Part shown: one piece after another, positions 62,438 to 64,000 of the stretch | How positions within the stretch are numbered: the first letter of the stretch is position 1 | Layout of the letters: every line of letters begins with the position of its first letter | Source: Pigmentiphaga daeguensis | GTDB lineage: Bacteria; Pseudomonadota; Gammaproteobacteria; Burkholderiales; Burkholderiaceae_B | Assembly (NCBI RefSeq): GCF_039523035.1 | Contig: NZ_BAAAEN010000014.1 | Coordinates: 62,001-126,000 of the forward strand | Length of the DNA: 64,000 nt | Direction of reading: 5' to 3' | The notes under the pieces: model-generated | What the model saw: only the letters and a program-made list of their open reading frames with translations | Told to the model about the DNA's origin: nothing | Database searches by the model: none | Position numbers and translations under genes: made by a program

Positions 62438-63814
62438 TCAGAAGAAAGTCGCCGAGACCTGGAACAGCTTTTCCACTTGCGCGATCAGCCGCTGGTGCGC
62501 CACGAAGACGATGACATGGTCGTCCGATTCGATGACGGTGTCGTGGTGCGCCATCAGCACTTCATCCTGGCGCACCACGGCGCCGATGGTGGCGCCCTGC
62601 GGCAGGTCGATGTCCTCGATCCGGCGGCCCACGACCTTCGAGGATTTGGCGTCGCCGTGGGCGATGGCCTCCAGGGCCTCGGTCACGCCGTGCCGCAGGC
62701 GATGGACGGACACCACGTCGCCGCGCCGCACGTAGCGCAGCAATTCGCCGATGGTGGCCTCGGACGGCGAGATGGCGATGTCGATGCGCCCCCCCTCCAT
62801 CAGCTCGCCATAGCTCTTGCGCCCGATCAGCGCGATCACCCGCCGGGCGCCCATGCGCTTGGCCAGCAGCGACGACATGATGTTGTCCTCGTCGTCGCTG
62901 GTCAGCGCCAGGAACAGGTCCATCTCGGCGACGTTCTCGTCCTCCAGCAGGTTCTCGTCGGTGGCATCGCCGTTCAGGATCAGGGACCGGCTGGGAAGCT
63001 GGGTGGCCAGGAATTCGCAGCGCTTGCGGTTGCGCTCGATGACCTTGACGTCGCAGTGATCGCTGATGCCGCGGGCCAGCCGCAGGCCGATGTTGCCGCC
63101 GCCGGCGATCATGACCCGCTTGACGCGCTTGTCGCTCTCGCGCAGCTCGCGGATGATCTGGCGCACGTGCCGGGTGTTGGCCAGGAACAGCACCTCGTCG
63201 CCCGGCTCGATGCGCGTGTCGCCCTCGGGCGGCACCAGCCGGTTGTTGCGGAAGATCGCGATGATGCGGACATCGGCGCCCGGCAGGCGCTCGCGCAGGG
63301 TCTGGATGGGCTGGTCCGCCAGCGGGCTGCCGGCGGCGGCGCGCACCGTCACGGCGCAGACGCGGCCGCCGGCGAAGTCCACCACCTGCAGCGCCTCGGG
63401 AATGTCGACCAGCTTCTCGATGTAGCTGGTCACGCTGCGCTCGGGACAGATCAGGTGATCGACGTCGAAACCGTCCTCGGCCATCAACTCCTCGTGGTCG
63501 AGGAACTCGGACGAGCGCACGCGCGCGATGCAGCGCGGCACGTTGAACACCTTCTTGGCGATCTTGCAGGCGACCAGGTTGCTTTCGTCGGCCGTCACGC
63601 AGGAAATGAAGAGATCGGCGTCGGCCGCCCCGGCCTCTTGCAGGGTGGACACGTGGGTGCCGTTGCCCATCAACCCCCGCAGGTCCAGGCGATCCTGCAG
63701 CACGGACAGACGGGCGCCGTCGGTGTCGATGACGGTAATGTCGTTGTGCTCGGATACCAGGTTCTCGGCCACGCTGGTCCCCACCTGGCCAGCGCCGAGT
63801 ATCAGGATTTTCAT
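62438..63814 (-). CDS. trkA: Trk potassium uptake regulatory subunit
   Basis: This 458-residue cytoplasmic protein has two RCK units. The first begins MKILILGAGQVGTSVAENL; the second has VMIAGGGNIGLRLARGI near residue 240. Each is followed by a TrkA-C domain (PGADVRIIAIFRNNRLVPPEGD; ATIGAVVRQDEVLMAHHD). It gates TrkH in response to NAD(H)/ATP. ATG 63814 overlaps the stop of the upstream ntrX-like gene (ATGA). Confidence 0.93.
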   Translation of the reverse strand: MKILILGAGQVGTSVAENLVSEHNDITVIDTDGARLSVLQDRLDLRGLMGNGTHVSTLQEAGAADADLFISCVTADESNLVACKIAKKVFNVPRCIARVRSSEFLDHEELMAEDGFDVDHLICPERSVTSYIEKLVDIPEALQVVDFAGGRVCAVTVRAAAGSPLADQPIQTLRERLPGADVRIIAIFRNNRLVPPEGDTRIEPGDEVLFLANTRHVRQIIRELRESDKRVKRVMIAGGGNIGLRLARGISDHCDVKVIERNRKRCEFLATQLPSRSLILNGDATDENLLEDENVAEMDLFLALTSDDEDNIMSSLLAKRMGARRVIALIGRKSYGELMEGGRIDIAISPSEATIGELLRYVRRGDVVSVHRLRHGVTEALEAIAHGDAKSSKVVGRRIEDIDLPQGATIGAVVRQDEVLMAHHDTVIESDDHVIVFVAHQRLIAQVEKLFQVSATFF

Positions 63815-64000
63815 ACGCCTCGTTTACGCGAGAGTTCGATTCCCAGTTGCTTGAGCTTGCGGTACAGGTGGGTGCGCTCCAGTCCGGTCTTGTCGGCCAC
63901 GCGGGTCATGCTGCCGCCCTCGCGCGCCAGGTGGTGCTCGAAATAGACCCGCTCGAACGCGTCGCGCGCCTCGCGCAGCGGCAGGTCGAGCGACAGGCTC
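63811..64000 (-). CDS. ntrX: NtrX-like response regulator, C-terminal Fis domain (partial)
   Basis: The gene runs off the window edge; 62 codons and the stop are present. LPLREARDAFERVYFEHHLAREGGSMTRVADKTGLERTHLYRKLKQLGIEL is a Fis-type helix-turn-helix as found at the C terminus of NtrC-class regulators. Position directly before trkA-trkH matches the ntrY-ntrX-trkA-trkH order of betaproteobacteria, where NtrX is the partner of the membrane kinase NtrY. The stop overlaps the trkA start by four bases. Confidence 0.8.
   Translation of the reverse strand, partial: SLSLDLPLREARDAFERVYFEHHLAREGGSMTRVADKTGLERTHLYRKLKQLGIELSRKRGV

Noticed and set aside
60809..63946. A 1045-codon plus-strand frame opposite trkH/trkA
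   Set aside because: Antisense shadow of two well-identified genes; His/Gln/Asp-rich composition is typical of reverse frames of membrane-protein genes.

Overview
The window is 64 kb of high-GC DNA (roughly two thirds G+C, strong third-position GC bias, so many long antisense shadow frames). It looks like the chromosome of a betaproteobacterium of the Alcaligenaceae (Bordetella/Achromobacter-like). The reasons are four TctC/Bug-type solute receptors without membrane partners, the order ntrX-trkA-trkH, the order argS-SPOR protein-dsbA, a DUF3567 protein, and many LysR regulators next to small catabolic operons. No rRNA, tRNA, phage, insertion sequence or CRISPR was recognised.

Layout. 1-9.3 kb: a carboxylic-acid uptake/activation region (LysR, three Bug receptors, an acyl-CoA ligase, a serine beta-lactamase-fold hydrolase, a large metallophosphoesterase). 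9.3-16.7 kb: a LysR gene, then a compact locus that I read as orotate/dihydroorotate utilisation: M20 ureido-hydrolase, class 1B pyrD-pyrK, an MFS transporter, a divergent XRE regulator and a pyrE homologue, with paired palindromic operators. 16.7-24.6 kb: AmpG-like permease, DUF2076 protein, PACE efflux pump with LysR, SulP transporter, SDR, FAD oxidase. 24.7-29 kb: housekeeping argS/SPOR/dsbA and two DUF genes. 29-33 kb: leuA with a leucine-rich leader peptide, bracketed by two unrelated PIN-type toxin-antitoxin modules. 33-38.4 kb: prpE, LysR, MFS, Hsp20, flavodoxin-like reductase. 38.5-45.1 kb: LysR, a frameshifted SMR pump, GST, a half-size pyruvate dehydrogenase E1 homologue, MarR, a full-length orphan AceE-type E1 and YnfA. 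45.1-48.9 kb: metH. 49-58.5 kb: an IclR-controlled operon (S/N-oxide reductase, sulfurtransferase, Bug receptor, fumarase-superfamily lyase, FAD-linked hydroxyacid dehydrogenase) plus an MmgE/PrpD gene. 58.5-64 kb: YbdK-type carboxylate-amine ligase, a 417-bp noncoding stretch, DUF3567, then the trkA-trkH-mini-CobW operon behind the 3' end of an ntrX-like regulator.

The main value of the window lies in regulatory DNA that can be read directly. There are shared palindromes linking MarR to two promoters, IclR to two promoters, and LysR-type motifs to scattered Bug/ligase promoters. There are also XRE operator pairs in the orotate locus, and a leader in which the Leu codon run is complementary to the leuA Shine-Dalgarno. 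Function assignments for catabolic operons are inferences; no database search could be run.
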